Source: Chloroflexota bacterium
Lineage (GTDB): Bacteria; Chloroflexota; Limnocylindria; Limnocylindrales; CSP1-4
Assembly (NCBI GenBank): GCA_019637815.1
Contig: JAHBUZ010000002.1
Location: forward strand, 124,001-188,000
Direction of reading: 5' to 3'
Length of the DNA: 64,000 bases
Shown: piece by piece, positions 16,106-24,599 of the stretch
How the letters are laid out: every line of letters starts with the position of its first letter
Numbering within the stretch: position 1 is the first letter of the stretch
Program-made: the position numbers and the translations under genes
Notes under the pieces: model-generated
What the model saw: only the letters and a program-made list of their open reading frames with translations
What the model was told of the DNA's origin: nothing
Databases searched by the model: none

Positions 16106-16269
16106 GGCCGCAGCATCGAGCCCGCCCGGATGGCTCGATAGGGCCGACCAGCACGTCCCACGCGTGACGGATGGACCGTCCGCGCGACGGTCCGCAGGCG
16201 ACGGTCGGCCGAGCGACGCGGCGTTCGAGCTGTCGCCGAGACCTCACCGCCCCAGGTGGCGCGGCCAGC

Positions 16270-16275
16270 TACAGT
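16270..16275 (+). promoter_or_regulatory. -10 box (TACAGT) of the HAD hydrolase gene
   Basis: TACAGT is seven bases before ATG 16283, with no Shine-Dalgarno sequence. It lies in the 177-base divergent spacer between the hydrogenase operon and the HAD gene; the rest of that spacer is GC-rich and shows no other clear signal. Confidence 0.4.
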
Positions 16276-16282
16276 CACGACG

Positions 16283-17065
16283 ATGACATCCGCGCCGACC
16301 GACCGGACCACGCTGCCCGTGGATGGCGTGCTGTTCGATGTGGATGACACGCTCGTCGATACACGGGAGGCGTTCGGTCGTGCCATCGAGGCGGCCGCCC
16401 ACGTGTGGCTGCCGGGGCTCCCCGAGGAGCGCTACCCCGATGCGCTGGTCATGTGGCGTACGGACCCGAGCGGCCACTATCGGGCGTACACGCGCGGTGA
16501 GATCGACTTCGAGACCCAGCGCATGCGGCGCGCGAACGAGCTCCAGGTCGCGTTCGGTGGCGACCCGCTCGATCACGCGGGCTACGCGGCATGGCGGACC
16601 CTGTTCTGGGACACGTTCGAGGCGTCGTGGAGGGCCCACACCGATGCCCGCGTCACGATCGACGCGCTCCGGGCGCACGGCCTGCGGGTGGGTGCGCTGA
16701 CGAACGCCGCGGTCGCGCTCCAGGAGGACAAGCTGGCGCGCAGCCACCTGGCGGACGTGCCGGTCCTCGTGGGCCTCGATACGCTCGGCTTCGGCAAGCC
16801 GGATGTGCGCGTGTTCCACGAGGCCTGCCGGCGCCTGGGCACCGAGCCCACACGGACGGTGTATGTGGGTGACGAGCTGGACATCGACGCGGTGGCGGCG
16901 GTGGCGGCCGGGCTCGTCGGGGTGTGGCTCGACCGGACCGGCGCGCGTGGGCTCGATGCCGATGGATGGCCGGCGGGGGTCCGGGTCATCGAGCGCCTGG
17001 ACGAGCTGTCCATGGTGCTCGGGCTGCCGACGGCGGTGTCGCCGCCCGCCCGGACGGGTCGCTGA
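16283..17065 (+). CDS. HAD-superfamily hydrolase
   Basis: 260 residues. Motif I is LFDVDDTLVDT, with the nucleophile and acid Asp pair; motif II lies in GALTNAAV; the Lys of motif III is in LGFGKPDVRVFHEA; motif IV is VYVGDELDIDAVAAVAAG. This is a phosphatase of the HAD-IA type with a helical cap inserted after motif I. The substrate is unknown. It is separated from the ferredoxin oxidoreductase genes by about 70 bases and may be independent of them. Confidence 0.88.
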   Translation: MTSAPTDRTTLPVDGVLFDVDDTLVDTREAFGRAIEAAAHVWLPGLPEERYPDALVMWRTDPSGHYRAYTRGEIDFETQRMRRANELQVAFGGDPLDHAGYAAWRTLFWDTFEASWRAHTDARVTIDALRAHGLRVGALTNAAVALQEDKLARSHLADVPVLVGLDTLGFGKPDVRVFHEACRRLGTEPTRTVYVGDELDIDAVAAVAAGLVGVWLDRTGARGLDADGWPAGVRVIERLDELSMVLGLPTAVSPPARTGR

Positions 17066-17137
17066 GGGCCGTTCGGCAGGGTCCACTCGTGACCGATGGC
17101 CGCTCCCTGGCGCATGTCGAGGGGCTGGAATCGGAGC

Positions 17138-19132
17138 ATGCCAGCGACGATCCCCGCCAACGCCACCACGAGCGAGGTCCCGTATCCCGGGATCCCCGTC
17201 ATCGTCGATGGCTCGGAGGCGGTCGCGTCCGTGGAGACGCGCATCGCCGAGGGCTGCTGCGCCTATCCCATCACACCATCCACGACCATGGCAGCACTGT
17301 TCCAGGCAGCGGTCGCTGATGGCCGGACCAACCTGTGGGGCACGCCCCTGCGGTTCCTGGAGCCGGAGTCCGAGCACTCGTCCGCATCCGCGGCCGAGGG
17401 GTTCGCACTCGCCGGCGGTCGCGTCACGAACTTCACGGCTGGTCAGGGCCTCGTGCTCATGAAAGAGGTCCTGCTCGTCATCAGTGGCAAGCGCCTCCCG
17501 GTGGTGTTCCACGTCGGCGCGCGGGCCCTGACCAGCCAGGCCCTCAACATCCACGCGGGTCACGATGACGTCATGGCTGTCGCGGACGCGGGCTGGGGGA
17601 TCCTGTTCGCCCGCAACGCCCAGGAGGCGGCCGATCTCACGGCCATCGCGCGGCGCGTCGCGGAGGCGGCGCAGACGCCGTTCCTGGTGTGCCAGGACGG
17701 CTTCCTGACGACGCATACCCTCGAGAACGTGCGGCTGCCCGAGGACGAGCTGCTGCGCGAGTTCGTGGGCGACCCGCGCCGACACATCCGCGACCTGTTC
17801 GATCCGGCCGAGGCGCTCATGACCGGCGTCGTCCAGAACCAGGACGCGTACATGAAGGGGCGCATCGGCCAACGGGCGTTCACGGGTCTCATCCCCGAGG
17901 CGTTCCGCGAGGCCACCGATGCGTGGGCCGAGCGGACCGGTCGCCAGTACTCGCCCATCGTCACCCACCACACCGAGGACGCCGAGGTCATCCTGGTCGC
18001 CATGGGCACCATCGCGGACACCGCGATGGCCGTGGTGGACCAGCTGCGTGACCGTGGTGAGCGGGTGGGTGCCGTGGGGATCACCTCGTTCCGTCCGTTC
18101 CCTGCGAGCGAGCTCGTCGAGGCGCTGGGGCACGCGACCGCGGTGGCGGTCGTGGAGCGCACCGACGAGCCGCTCGCTGCCAACAACCCGCTGACCCGCG
18201 AGGTGCGCGCCGCGCTGTACTCGCTGGCCGAGCAGGGTCGGCCCGTGCCGCAGGTCGTCTCGGCCGCGGCAGGGCTGGGATCTCGGGATGTCGCAGCGGG
18301 CGATCTGGCCGCCGCGCTGCGATGGGCGGCCGATCCGGTCGCACGGGGCGAGCGTCCGTTCGTGGTCATGGGGATCCGCCACGAGCTGGCGCTCGCACCC
18401 GTCCCGATGGAGCTCCGGCCCCCCGGCGCGTGGAGCGTGCGGGGTCACTCGGTCGGTGGCTTCGGCTCAGTGACCACGAACAAGCTGGTGGCCAGCCTGT
18501 GTGGCGAGCTGTTCGGGGTCCAGGTCCAGGCCTACCCGCGCTATGGCTCGGAGAAGAAGGGCCTGCCGACGACCTACTACCTGACGGTGGCGGACGCGCC
18601 CATCCACCAGCACGCCGAGCTCACCCAGGTGGAGTTCGTGCCGGTCCACGATGTGTCGGCGATGCAGTACGCCCGTCCGCTCGATGGGCTCGTGGACAGC
18701 GGCACCCTGTTCCTTAACACGACCCTCGGTGCGCCCGAGGCGATCTGGGCCTCGCTGCCCGCGGGCGCCCGGGCGGAGATCCTGGCCCGGCGGATCCGGG
18801 TGGTGGCGCTCGATACGGCCGAGCTGGCGCGTCGACACGCACCCCGCCCGGACCTCGTCATCCGGATGCAGGGCATCGCGCTCGTGGGGGTGTTCCTGCG
18901 GGTGGCGCCGTTCGCGGAGCGGCAGGGGATCGACGAGGACCACCTGTTCACCACCCTGCGCGGTGTGCTTGCCCACTCCTTCGGCAAGCGGGGTGCCGCG
19001 GTGGTCGATGCCAATCTCGCCCTCATCCGCGACGCCTGGGGCTCGCTCATCGATGTGACGGCCGCGGTGGCGGGTCCATCGACGGAGCCGGTGGCGCGCG
19101 TGGGTGCCGCCCCAGCCGAGGTGACCCGATGA
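17138..19132 (+). CDS. 2-oxoacid:ferredoxin oxidoreductase, alpha-gamma fusion subunit
   Basis: 664 residues. The first part (about 25-240) is the TPP-pyrimidine-binding domain: GSEAVASVETRIAEGCCAYP and the GHDDVMAVADAGW loop. The second part (about 270-380) is the transketolase C-like domain (VGAVGITSFRPFPASELVEAL). The end (about 425-625) is the gamma domain with HSVGGFGSVTTNKLVASL and YPRYGSEKKGLPTTYYL. The enzyme would oxidise pyruvate or another 2-oxoacid to acyl-CoA with ferredoxin. ATG 17138 is preferred over 17096 because TCGGAG precedes it. The stop overlaps the CBS gene (ATGA). Confidence 0.92.
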   Translation: MPATIPANATTSEVPYPGIPVIVDGSEAVASVETRIAEGCCAYPITPSTTMAALFQAAVADGRTNLWGTPLRFLEPESEHSSASAAEGFALAGGRVTNFTAGQGLVLMKEVLLVISGKRLPVVFHVGARALTSQALNIHAGHDDVMAVADAGWGILFARNAQEAADLTAIARRVAEAAQTPFLVCQDGFLTTHTLENVRLPEDELLREFVGDPRRHIRDLFDPAEALMTGVVQNQDAYMKGRIGQRAFTGLIPEAFREATDAWAERTGRQYSPIVTHHTEDAEVILVAMGTIADTAMAVVDQLRDRGERVGAVGITSFRPFPASELVEALGHATAVAVVERTDEPLAANNPLTREVRAALYSLAEQGRPVPQVVSAAAGLGSRDVAAGDLAAALRWAADPVARGERPFVVMGIRHELALAPVPMELRPPGAWSVRGHSVGGFGSVTTNKLVASLCGELFGVQVQAYPRYGSEKKGLPTTYYLTVADAPIHQHAELTQVEFVPVHDVSAMQYARPLDGLVDSGTLFLNTTLGAPEAIWASLPAGARAEILARRIRVVALDTAELARRHAPRPDLVIRMQGIALVGVFLRVAPFAERQGIDEDHLFTTLRGVLAHSFGKRGAAVVDANLALIRDAWGSLIDVTAAVAGPSTEPVARVGAAPAEVTR

Positions 19133-19548
19133 ACGCGACCCGGACCATGGCCACCGTGGCCGATGCGATGACCCGTGACCCCATCGTGGTGCGTGCGGAG
19201 GATCCGCTCGCGGATGCGGCACGCATCCTGGACGCGGCACACGTCAGTGGCGTACCGGTGGTGGATGCGCATGGACATCTCGTGGGTGTGCTGTCACGCA
19301 CGGACCTGCTCCACGCCCGCGCCACCGAGCCCTTGTGGGAGCGCTGGCCGGGTCTCGTGGTGCGACACCTGATGCACGCGCCGGCCATCACGGCCGAGCC
19401 GGACATGCCCATCAGCGAGGCTGCCGCGATCATGGAGCGGGAGCACGTCCATCGGCTGGTGGTCGTGGAACCTGGGCGCTCGGTGCCCATCGGGGTGCTG
19501 TCGACGACCGACCTGGTGCACCTGATGGTCCAGGAGGGTGAGGCATGA
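19129..19548 (+). CDS. CBS-domain-pair protein within the ferredoxin oxidoreductase operon
   Basis: 139 residues made only of two CBS motifs (about 9-65 and 80-136): VADAMTRDPIVVRAEDPL with GVLSRTDLL, and VVRHLMHAPAITAEPDMP with GVLSTTDLV. CBS pairs bind adenine nucleotides and regulate attached or partner enzymes. The gene sits between the two catalytic subunit genes and overlaps both by ATGA, so it should be made in a fixed ratio with them. Regulation of the oxidoreductase by energy charge is a reasonable inference; it is not a usual subunit of these enzymes. Confidence 0.9.
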   Translation: MNATRTMATVADAMTRDPIVVRAEDPLADAARILDAAHVSGVPVVDAHGHLVGVLSRTDLLHARATEPLWERWPGLVVRHLMHAPAITAEPDMPISEAAAIMEREHVHRLVVVEPGRSVPIGVLSTTDLVHLMVQEGEA

Positions 19549-21242
19549 CCACGCCCGTGCTGCCCGGGACCATCCCCGACGGCCTCATCCACGACCTCGC
19601 CAAGGAGCAGGGCGAATCCAAGGAGGCCCACGAGGCGCGACTCGAGGCGGCCCCGTTGCTGTTCGACATCCACGCGTATGTCGAGGACTTCGCGCGGTCG
19701 GTGGTGCCCGCGTATCGGACCGGGGTCGCGGATCGCGAGCTGCCCGCGGATGACGCGGTGGCCCGGAGCATCGTGCCGCCAGGCACTTCGGCGGTGCGGG
19801 ACTTCAGCACGCTCGCGCCGCGTATCCCGCAGCTCGTCGCGGAGCGCTGCGTGGGCTGCATGGCGTGTGTCAGTGCATGCCCCGACACGGCCATCCTGGG
19901 CATCGCGACCCCGGAGGCGGAGCTGGTGGGGCGCATCGAGACATTCGCCGCGACCCAGCCCGACCCGGCGCAGGCGTCCGCGAGCGCGGCATCGCACTTC
20001 ATGCACACCCAGAAGTACGCCGAGGTCCCGGCCCGCAAGGGACTGCCACCCGCCTCGTTCGGCATCTTCGTGGACCCGGTCCACTGCAAGGGCTGCGCGG
20101 AGTGCGTCGAGGTGTGTGCCGCGCTCGGCCACGACGCGCTGATCATGATCGACAAGGTGTCCGACGAGCCGACCGGCGGCTCCACGCTGGAGCGGTATCG
20201 CCGCGACATCTCGTTCTTCCGCTCGCTGCCGTCCACGCCGCCCGAGTACCGCAACGAGAAGGCGCTCGCGGACCTGATGCTGGGTGAGCATGCCATCGGC
20301 TACGTCGGTGGGGCGGGCTCGTGCTCCGGCTGCGGCGAGGCGTCCGCGATCCGGATGATGGTCGCCGCGACCCGCCAGGTGTACGGACCCGAGGGGATGG
20401 GCATCGTGGCAGCGACCGGCTGCAACACCGTGTACGGCAGCACGTACCCGTTCAACCCGTTCCTCGTGCCGTGGACCAACTCGCTGTTCGAGAACGCACC
20501 CGCCGATGCGCTCGGCATCCGGGCCCGCTGGGACCAGGACGGCCACCCGGGGCGGCGGCTGTGGGTCATCGGCGGCGACGGTGCGATGTATGACATCGGC
20601 TTCCAGTCCCTGTCGCGGATGGTCGCCTCGGGTGCCGACATCAAGGTCCTGGTGCTGGACACGCAGGCGTACTCCAACACCGGTGGCCAGGCATCGACCG
20701 CATCGTTCGGTGGCCAGGTGACCAAGCTCACGGCGTATGGCCGCGAGCTGCACGGTCGGCCCGAGCGCCGCAAGGAGCTGGCCCGGATCATGATGGCCCA
20801 CGACCAGGTGTTCGTGGCCCAGACGACCGCCGCGCATCTCAACCACTGCTATCGCGCGATCATGGACGCGAACAGCTACCCGGGTCCGGCGGTCATCGTG
20901 GCGTACACGCCCTGCCAGCCGGAGCACGGCATCGCGGACGACGCGTCATCCCGCCAGGCGCGGCTCGCGGTGGAGGGTCGGGCGTTCCCGCTGTTCACGT
21001 ACGACCCGCGACGCGGTGCCACGTTCCGGGAGCGGCTCTCGCTCCAGGGGAATCCGGCGCTCAAGGACGACTGGGCGTCCCGGCCGGATGGCTCGGTGTT
21101 CGACTTCCTTGCCTTCGCCCGCACGGAGGGCCGGTTCGCCGGGCACTTCGCGGGGACGGAGCCCACACCCGAGATCATCGCCACCCAGGAGGAGCGGCTC
21201 GCCAACTGGCACGGCCTGCAGGAGCTGGCCGGACTGCGCTGA
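19545..21242 (+). CDS. 2-oxoacid:ferredoxin oxidoreductase, ferredoxin-beta fusion subunit
   Basis: 565 residues. Two [4Fe-4S] motifs (Cys102/105/108/112 and Cys181/184/187/191) form the delta-like ferredoxin domain. The beta domain then has Cys260, Cys263 and Cys293 for the proximal cluster and the TPP motif GDGAMYDIG (344-352) through YSNTGGQ (376-382), as in pyruvate:ferredoxin oxidoreductases. The fused layout corresponds to the C-terminal half of single-chain PFOR. It is coupled to the CBS gene. An N-terminal extension of about 95 residues before the first cluster is unassigned. The preferred 2-oxoacid cannot be read with certainty. Confidence 0.92.
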   Translation: MTTPVLPGTIPDGLIHDLAKEQGESKEAHEARLEAAPLLFDIHAYVEDFARSVVPAYRTGVADRELPADDAVARSIVPPGTSAVRDFSTLAPRIPQLVAERCVGCMACVSACPDTAILGIATPEAELVGRIETFAATQPDPAQASASAASHFMHTQKYAEVPARKGLPPASFGIFVDPVHCKGCAECVEVCAALGHDALIMIDKVSDEPTGGSTLERYRRDISFFRSLPSTPPEYRNEKALADLMLGEHAIGYVGGAGSCSGCGEASAIRMMVAATRQVYGPEGMGIVAATGCNTVYGSTYPFNPFLVPWTNSLFENAPADALGIRARWDQDGHPGRRLWVIGGDGAMYDIGFQSLSRMVASGADIKVLVLDTQAYSNTGGQASTASFGGQVTKLTAYGRELHGRPERRKELARIMMAHDQVFVAQTTAAHLNHCYRAIMDANSYPGPAVIVAYTPCQPEHGIADDASSRQARLAVEGRAFPLFTYDPRRGATFRERLSLQGNPALKDDWASRPDGSVFDFLAFARTEGRFAGHFAGTEPTPEIIATQEERLANWHGLQELAGLR

Positions 21243-21263
21243 CGAGCCGGGGGCATCGGTCGA

Positions 21264-21294
21264 CCGGGTCCCGGACCGGGGAGGCGGGACCCGG
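21264..21294. terminator. GC-rich hairpin between convergent genes
   Basis: CCGGGTCCC (21264-21272) pairs perfectly with GGGACCCGG (21286-21294) across a 13-base loop, 22 bases after the oxidoreductase stop. A second 8-bp inverted repeat (GCCGACCC 21314-21321, GGGTCGGC 21348-21355) follows. Neither has a U-tract, so the terminator call rests on position between convergent genes. Confidence 0.4.
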
Positions 21295-21375
21295 CGGCCG
21301 ACTCCACGCCACCGCCGACCCGGATCGCCCGGTCGGGTGTGTCGCCGGGGTCGGCGCGTCGGCGCGACCCTCCGG

Positions 21376-22875
21376 TCAGCGTGGCGTCAGGAGCTGGTCC
21401 ACGGGTGCGAAGTCGTCGGTGAGCACCAGCGCGTCGCCGATGAACGCCGCGAGCTCGTCGAGGTCGGTGACGACGACGTCCGAGTCACCGCGGGCCCGGT
21501 TGACCGCGACGATCGCCTCGGCGGGGATGGGTGCATCGGATGCCAGCAGCATCACGTTGCCACCGTCGCGTCCGCTGACCCGTGACGGCTGCCCGACGAT
21601 CGCCACGTGCTCGAAGGTGTCCCGCAGCGTGGCCAGCTCGGCACGTGCGAAGCCGAGCGGCGGATAGTCGATGACATTGACCACGTACACGGCACCCGGT
21701 CGTGACACGCGCCGGATCTGCTCCAGCATCTCCCGGGTCGTGAGATGCCACGGCACCGCGAGGCCGCCGAACGCATCGCCGACGACCAGATCGTAGGTCG
21801 CGTCCGGCTCCTCGAGGATGGCGAGGCGCGCATCGCCCACGCGCACCGTGAGCGTGTCCGAGGTGACGAGCCCCAGCTCCTCGCGGGCGACCTCGACCAC
21901 GAGTGGGTCGAGCTCCAGCACCTGGTTCATCGACCCGGGTCGGGTCGCGGCGAGATATCGGGGCATCGTGAAGCCGCCGCCACCGATGTGGAGCGCGGCC
22001 AGGGGCGCGCCGGGTGCCGCCAGCGCATCCATCACGTCACCGATGGTGCGGGTGTAGTCGAAGCGCAGGTCGGTCGGGTCATCGAGGTCCACCGAGGCGT
22101 GTCGTAACGTGTCCAGGAACAGCGTCCGACCGCTCCCGCCGTCCGATTCCACGCGGATGCAGAAGTAGGCGCTTTCCCGCTCGCAGGGGTCGGGTGCGGT
22201 CACGGCCCAGGCGGTGCCGGCGACCGCCGCAAGGATGCCCAGGGCGCCGACCGCGACGGCGCTCGTGCGACGCGGGTCCAGCAGCAGGGCCAGCCCCACG
22301 CCGGCAAGGACGAGGCATGCCCCGAGGCCCACCACGATGGGCCGGCCGGGCACGGCCGCGATGAGCACGAAGCCGGTGGCGAAGGTGCCCACGATGGCAC
22401 CCGTCGTGGACAGCGCCGACAGCCGACCGACCACGCTGCCGGTCCGCTCGAGGTCGCGCAGCTGGAGCTTCACCACCACGGGCTGCACCGCGGACAGCAC
22501 CGCCGCGGGCAGGAAGCACGCGATGGCCGCGTAGGCGACGACCCCCACCGGATCGGGCCGCAGGCCGAGCGATGCGGCGATGCCGATGAGCCCTGGCACG
22601 AGCAGCGTCAGGCTGCCACCGGCGATGAGCAGGGGACCGGGCAGGCGCCGCGGATCCACCCGGTCGGCGAGCCGGCCGCCCAGCCAGGTGCCGAGCGCGA
22701 TGCCCGCGAGGACCGTGCCGATGATGCCGGTGTACGTCTCGAGCGTGACGCCGACGTAGGGCGCCAGGAGACGGCCGGCGAGGATCTCCAGGACGAGCAC
22801 GGCGGCGGAGGTGCCGAAGACGACGACCGCAGCGAGGAGCGGTGGCATCCGCACAGCGTATCGGGCCCGGCCCAT
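21376..22875 (-). CDS. membrane-fused spermidine-synthase-like protein
   Basis: About 499 residues. The first 230 form seven or so membrane helices of an MFS-like half transporter (FGTSAAVLVLEILAGRLLAPY at the start). The last 240 are a Rossmann methyltransferase fold of the spermidine synthase type: LHIGGGGFTMPRYLAA, LELDPLVVEVAREELG, VGDARLAILEE and DLVVGDAFGG. Such fused proteins are widespread and their reaction is unproven; true polyamine synthesis is uncertain, although the DAFGG acid is kept. Start codons at 22875 and 22848 are both possible; a weak AGGA lies before the first. Confidence 0.85.
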   Translation of the reverse strand: MGRARYAVRMPPLLAAVVVFGTSAAVLVLEILAGRLLAPYVGVTLETYTGIIGTVLAGIALGTWLGGRLADRVDPRRLPGPLLIAGGSLTLLVPGLIGIAASLGLRPDPVGVVAYAAIACFLPAAVLSAVQPVVVKLQLRDLERTGSVVGRLSALSTTGAIVGTFATGFVLIAAVPGRPIVVGLGACLVLAGVGLALLLDPRRTSAVAVGALGILAAVAGTAWAVTAPDPCERESAYFCIRVESDGGSGRTLFLDTLRHASVDLDDPTDLRFDYTRTIGDVMDALAAPGAPLAALHIGGGGFTMPRYLAATRPGSMNQVLELDPLVVEVAREELGLVTSDTLTVRVGDARLAILEEPDATYDLVVGDAFGGLAVPWHLTTREMLEQIRRVSRPGAVYVVNVIDYPPLGFARAELATLRDTFEHVAIVGQPSRVSGRDGGNVMLLASDAPIPAEAIVAVNRARGDSDVVVTDLDELAAFIGDALVLTDDFAPVDQLLTPR

Positions 22876-22990
22876 GCCGACAGTCCTGCCGATGTCGAGG
22901 CACCATGTCGGGTCCGCCCGCAGGGCCGATGGCGCAGCGATGATGGGGTATGACGAGCCAGGCGGCTCAGGGGCCCGGAACCCAGACAAG

Positions 22991-23003
22991 TCGTATCATA
23001 CGA
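22991..23003. promoter_or_regulatory. AT-rich palindrome upstream of the aldehyde dehydrogenase operon
   Basis: TCGTAT-C-ATACGA is a perfect inverted repeat in otherwise GC-rich DNA and contains TATCATACGA, which is also found on the minus strand at 29621-29630. TATCAT (22994-22999) could serve as the -10 box. It is probably the operator of the island's GntR regulator. Confidence 0.55.
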
Positions 23004-23034
23004 GTGATATCGATCGACATGGAGGAGGACATCG

Positions 23035-23112
23035 ATGGCGATCCCCCCGGATGGGTACCCGAACCCGTCCCGGCTCGATGATGCGGCCACGGGCCTCCCA
23101 TGGCGCTCGTGA
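23035..23112 (+). CDS. 25-residue leader ORF overlapping the aldehyde dehydrogenase start
   Basis: ATG 23035 is preceded by GGAGGAGGA at ideal spacing, the strongest ribosome binding site near this gene. The ORF encodes MAIPPDGYPNPSRLDD followed by nine more residues and stops at 23112, overlapping the preferred GTG start of the dehydrogenase (GTGA). Translation of the dehydrogenase is probably coupled to it. The sequence resembles no family I know. The alternative is that it is a relic of a longer gene. A similar arrangement occurs at 38043. Confidence 0.5.
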   Translation: MAIPPDGYPNPSRLDDAATGLPWRS

Positions 23113-24569
23113 ACGCCCCACTGCTGGCCCATCGGATCGGGGATGGATGGGTGTCCGAGGCACCCGGTCGCGAGGATCGGAGCCCGGCACGTCCCGACGA
23201 GATCGTCGCGTATGTCTCGGCCGCGACCCGCGCCCACCTGGAGGCCGCTGCGCGCGCCGCTCGGGAGGCCCTGCCGGCGTGGGCCGCGACCCCCGCCCCC
23301 GAGCGCGGCGAGATCCTGTTCCGGGCAGCCGCGCTGCTCGCCGAGCGTGCCGAGACGATCGGCCGGGACATGGTCCGTGAGCAGGGCAAGACACTGCCGG
23401 AGGCGATCGGGGAGACCCGCCGGGCCGCTGCGATCCTGCGCTACTTCGCGGGTCAGGCCAGCGAGCCCATCGGGGAGGTCTACGCATCCGCCACGCGCGG
23501 CACGCGCCTGTACACACAGCGCTCGCCCATCGGGGTCGTGGCCGTCATCACGCCCTGGAACTTCCCCATCGCGATCCCGGCCTGGAAGATCGCGCCAGCG
23601 CTCGCGTTCGGCAACACGGTGTTGTTCAAGCCCGCGTCGCACACACCCCTGACGGGCAACCACCTCGTGACCGCGCTCGTGGACGCGGGACTTCCGCCGG
23701 GTGTCCTGGGCATGGTGTTCGCGGACGGTCCGCTGGTGGAGGAGGCATGGGTCGCGTCGGGTGTCGTCGACGGGGTGACCTTCACCGGATCGGCGACGGT
23801 CGGTCGGGCGCTGGCACGCGTCGCCTCCGATGTCCACGCCCGGGTCCAACTGGAGCTGGGTGGCAAGAACGCGGTCATCGTGGCGCCGGACGCGGATCTC
23901 GCCCGGGCGGCCGATCTCATCGTACGGGGCGCCATGGCGTCGGCGGGTCAGAAGTGCACCGCGACCGCCCGTGTCATCGGCTATGGCGGCTCGTTGACGG
24001 CGCTTCGCGAGCTCCTGGTCGAACGTGTCCGGTCGCTGCGCATCGGTGATCCGCTCGACCCCGCGACCACGCTGGGCCCGCTCATCGATGACGCGGCCAG
24101 AACGCGCGTCGCGGCCATGGTCGCGGACGCGGAGGCGGATGGTGCCAACGTGATCGCGCGTCCCGATGTGCCCCCGGTCGGTGCGTACCACCCGCCCATC
24201 GTGCTCGACGGTGTGACGCCCACGATGCCGGTCGCGCAGGACGAGGTCTTCGGGCCCGTGGTCGGGCTCATCGAGGCCGCCGACCTCGATGAGGCGCTGC
24301 GCATCCACAATGGCGTCGCCTACGGGCTGTCCGGCTCGATCTTCACGCGTGACCTCGCCACCGCGGAGGCGTTCATCGCGACCGCTCGGGTCGGCCTGGT
24401 CCACGTGAACGGGGAGACGGCTGGCGCGGAGCCCCATGTGCCATTCGGGGGCATGGGTGCGTCCTCGTCATGGTCCCGGGAGCAGGGCAAGAGTGCCGTC
24501 GACTTCTACACCCAGGTCCGAACGGTCTACGTCGAGGGACTCCCGGCGCTCGGAGCCTTCGACCGGTAG
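23109..24569 (+). CDS. aldehyde dehydrogenase, probable 2-ketoglutarate semialdehyde dehydrogenase
   Basis: 486 residues with all catalytic features of the ALDH family: TPWNFP (Asn151), LELGGKN (Glu249), GQKC (Cys283), the NAD site FTGSATVG, and EVFGPV. It is closest in style to the semialdehyde dehydrogenases of Weimberg-type sugar-acid pathways. With the XylX-type and IlvD-type genes next door it would perform the last step, ketoglutarate semialdehyde to 2-ketoglutarate. GTG 23109 is chosen over ATG 23100 because the paralogue at 41756 begins at the equivalent GTG and because it overlaps the leader ORF stop. It lies 30 bases from the convergent XylX-type gene. Confidence 0.88.
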   Translation: MNAPLLAHRIGDGWVSEAPGREDRSPARPDEIVAYVSAATRAHLEAAARAAREALPAWAATPAPERGEILFRAAALLAERAETIGRDMVREQGKTLPEAIGETRRAAAILRYFAGQASEPIGEVYASATRGTRLYTQRSPIGVVAVITPWNFPIAIPAWKIAPALAFGNTVLFKPASHTPLTGNHLVTALVDAGLPPGVLGMVFADGPLVEEAWVASGVVDGVTFTGSATVGRALARVASDVHARVQLELGGKNAVIVAPDADLARAADLIVRGAMASAGQKCTATARVIGYGGSLTALRELLVERVRSLRIGDPLDPATTLGPLIDDAARTRVAAMVADAEADGANVIARPDVPPVGAYHPPIVLDGVTPTMPVAQDEVFGPVVGLIEAADLDEALRIHNGVAYGLSGSIFTRDLATAEAFIATARVGLVHVNGETAGAEPHVPFGGMGASSSWSREQGKSAVDFYTQVRTVYVEGLPALGAFDR

Positions 24570-24599
24570 GTCAGCCGCGTCCGACGGTGGCGCCAGCCC

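Noticed and set aside
16244..18448. A 734-codon minus-strand frame
   Set aside because: Antisense of the HAD hydrolase and the ferredoxin oxidoreductase alpha-gamma gene, both with complete motifs.
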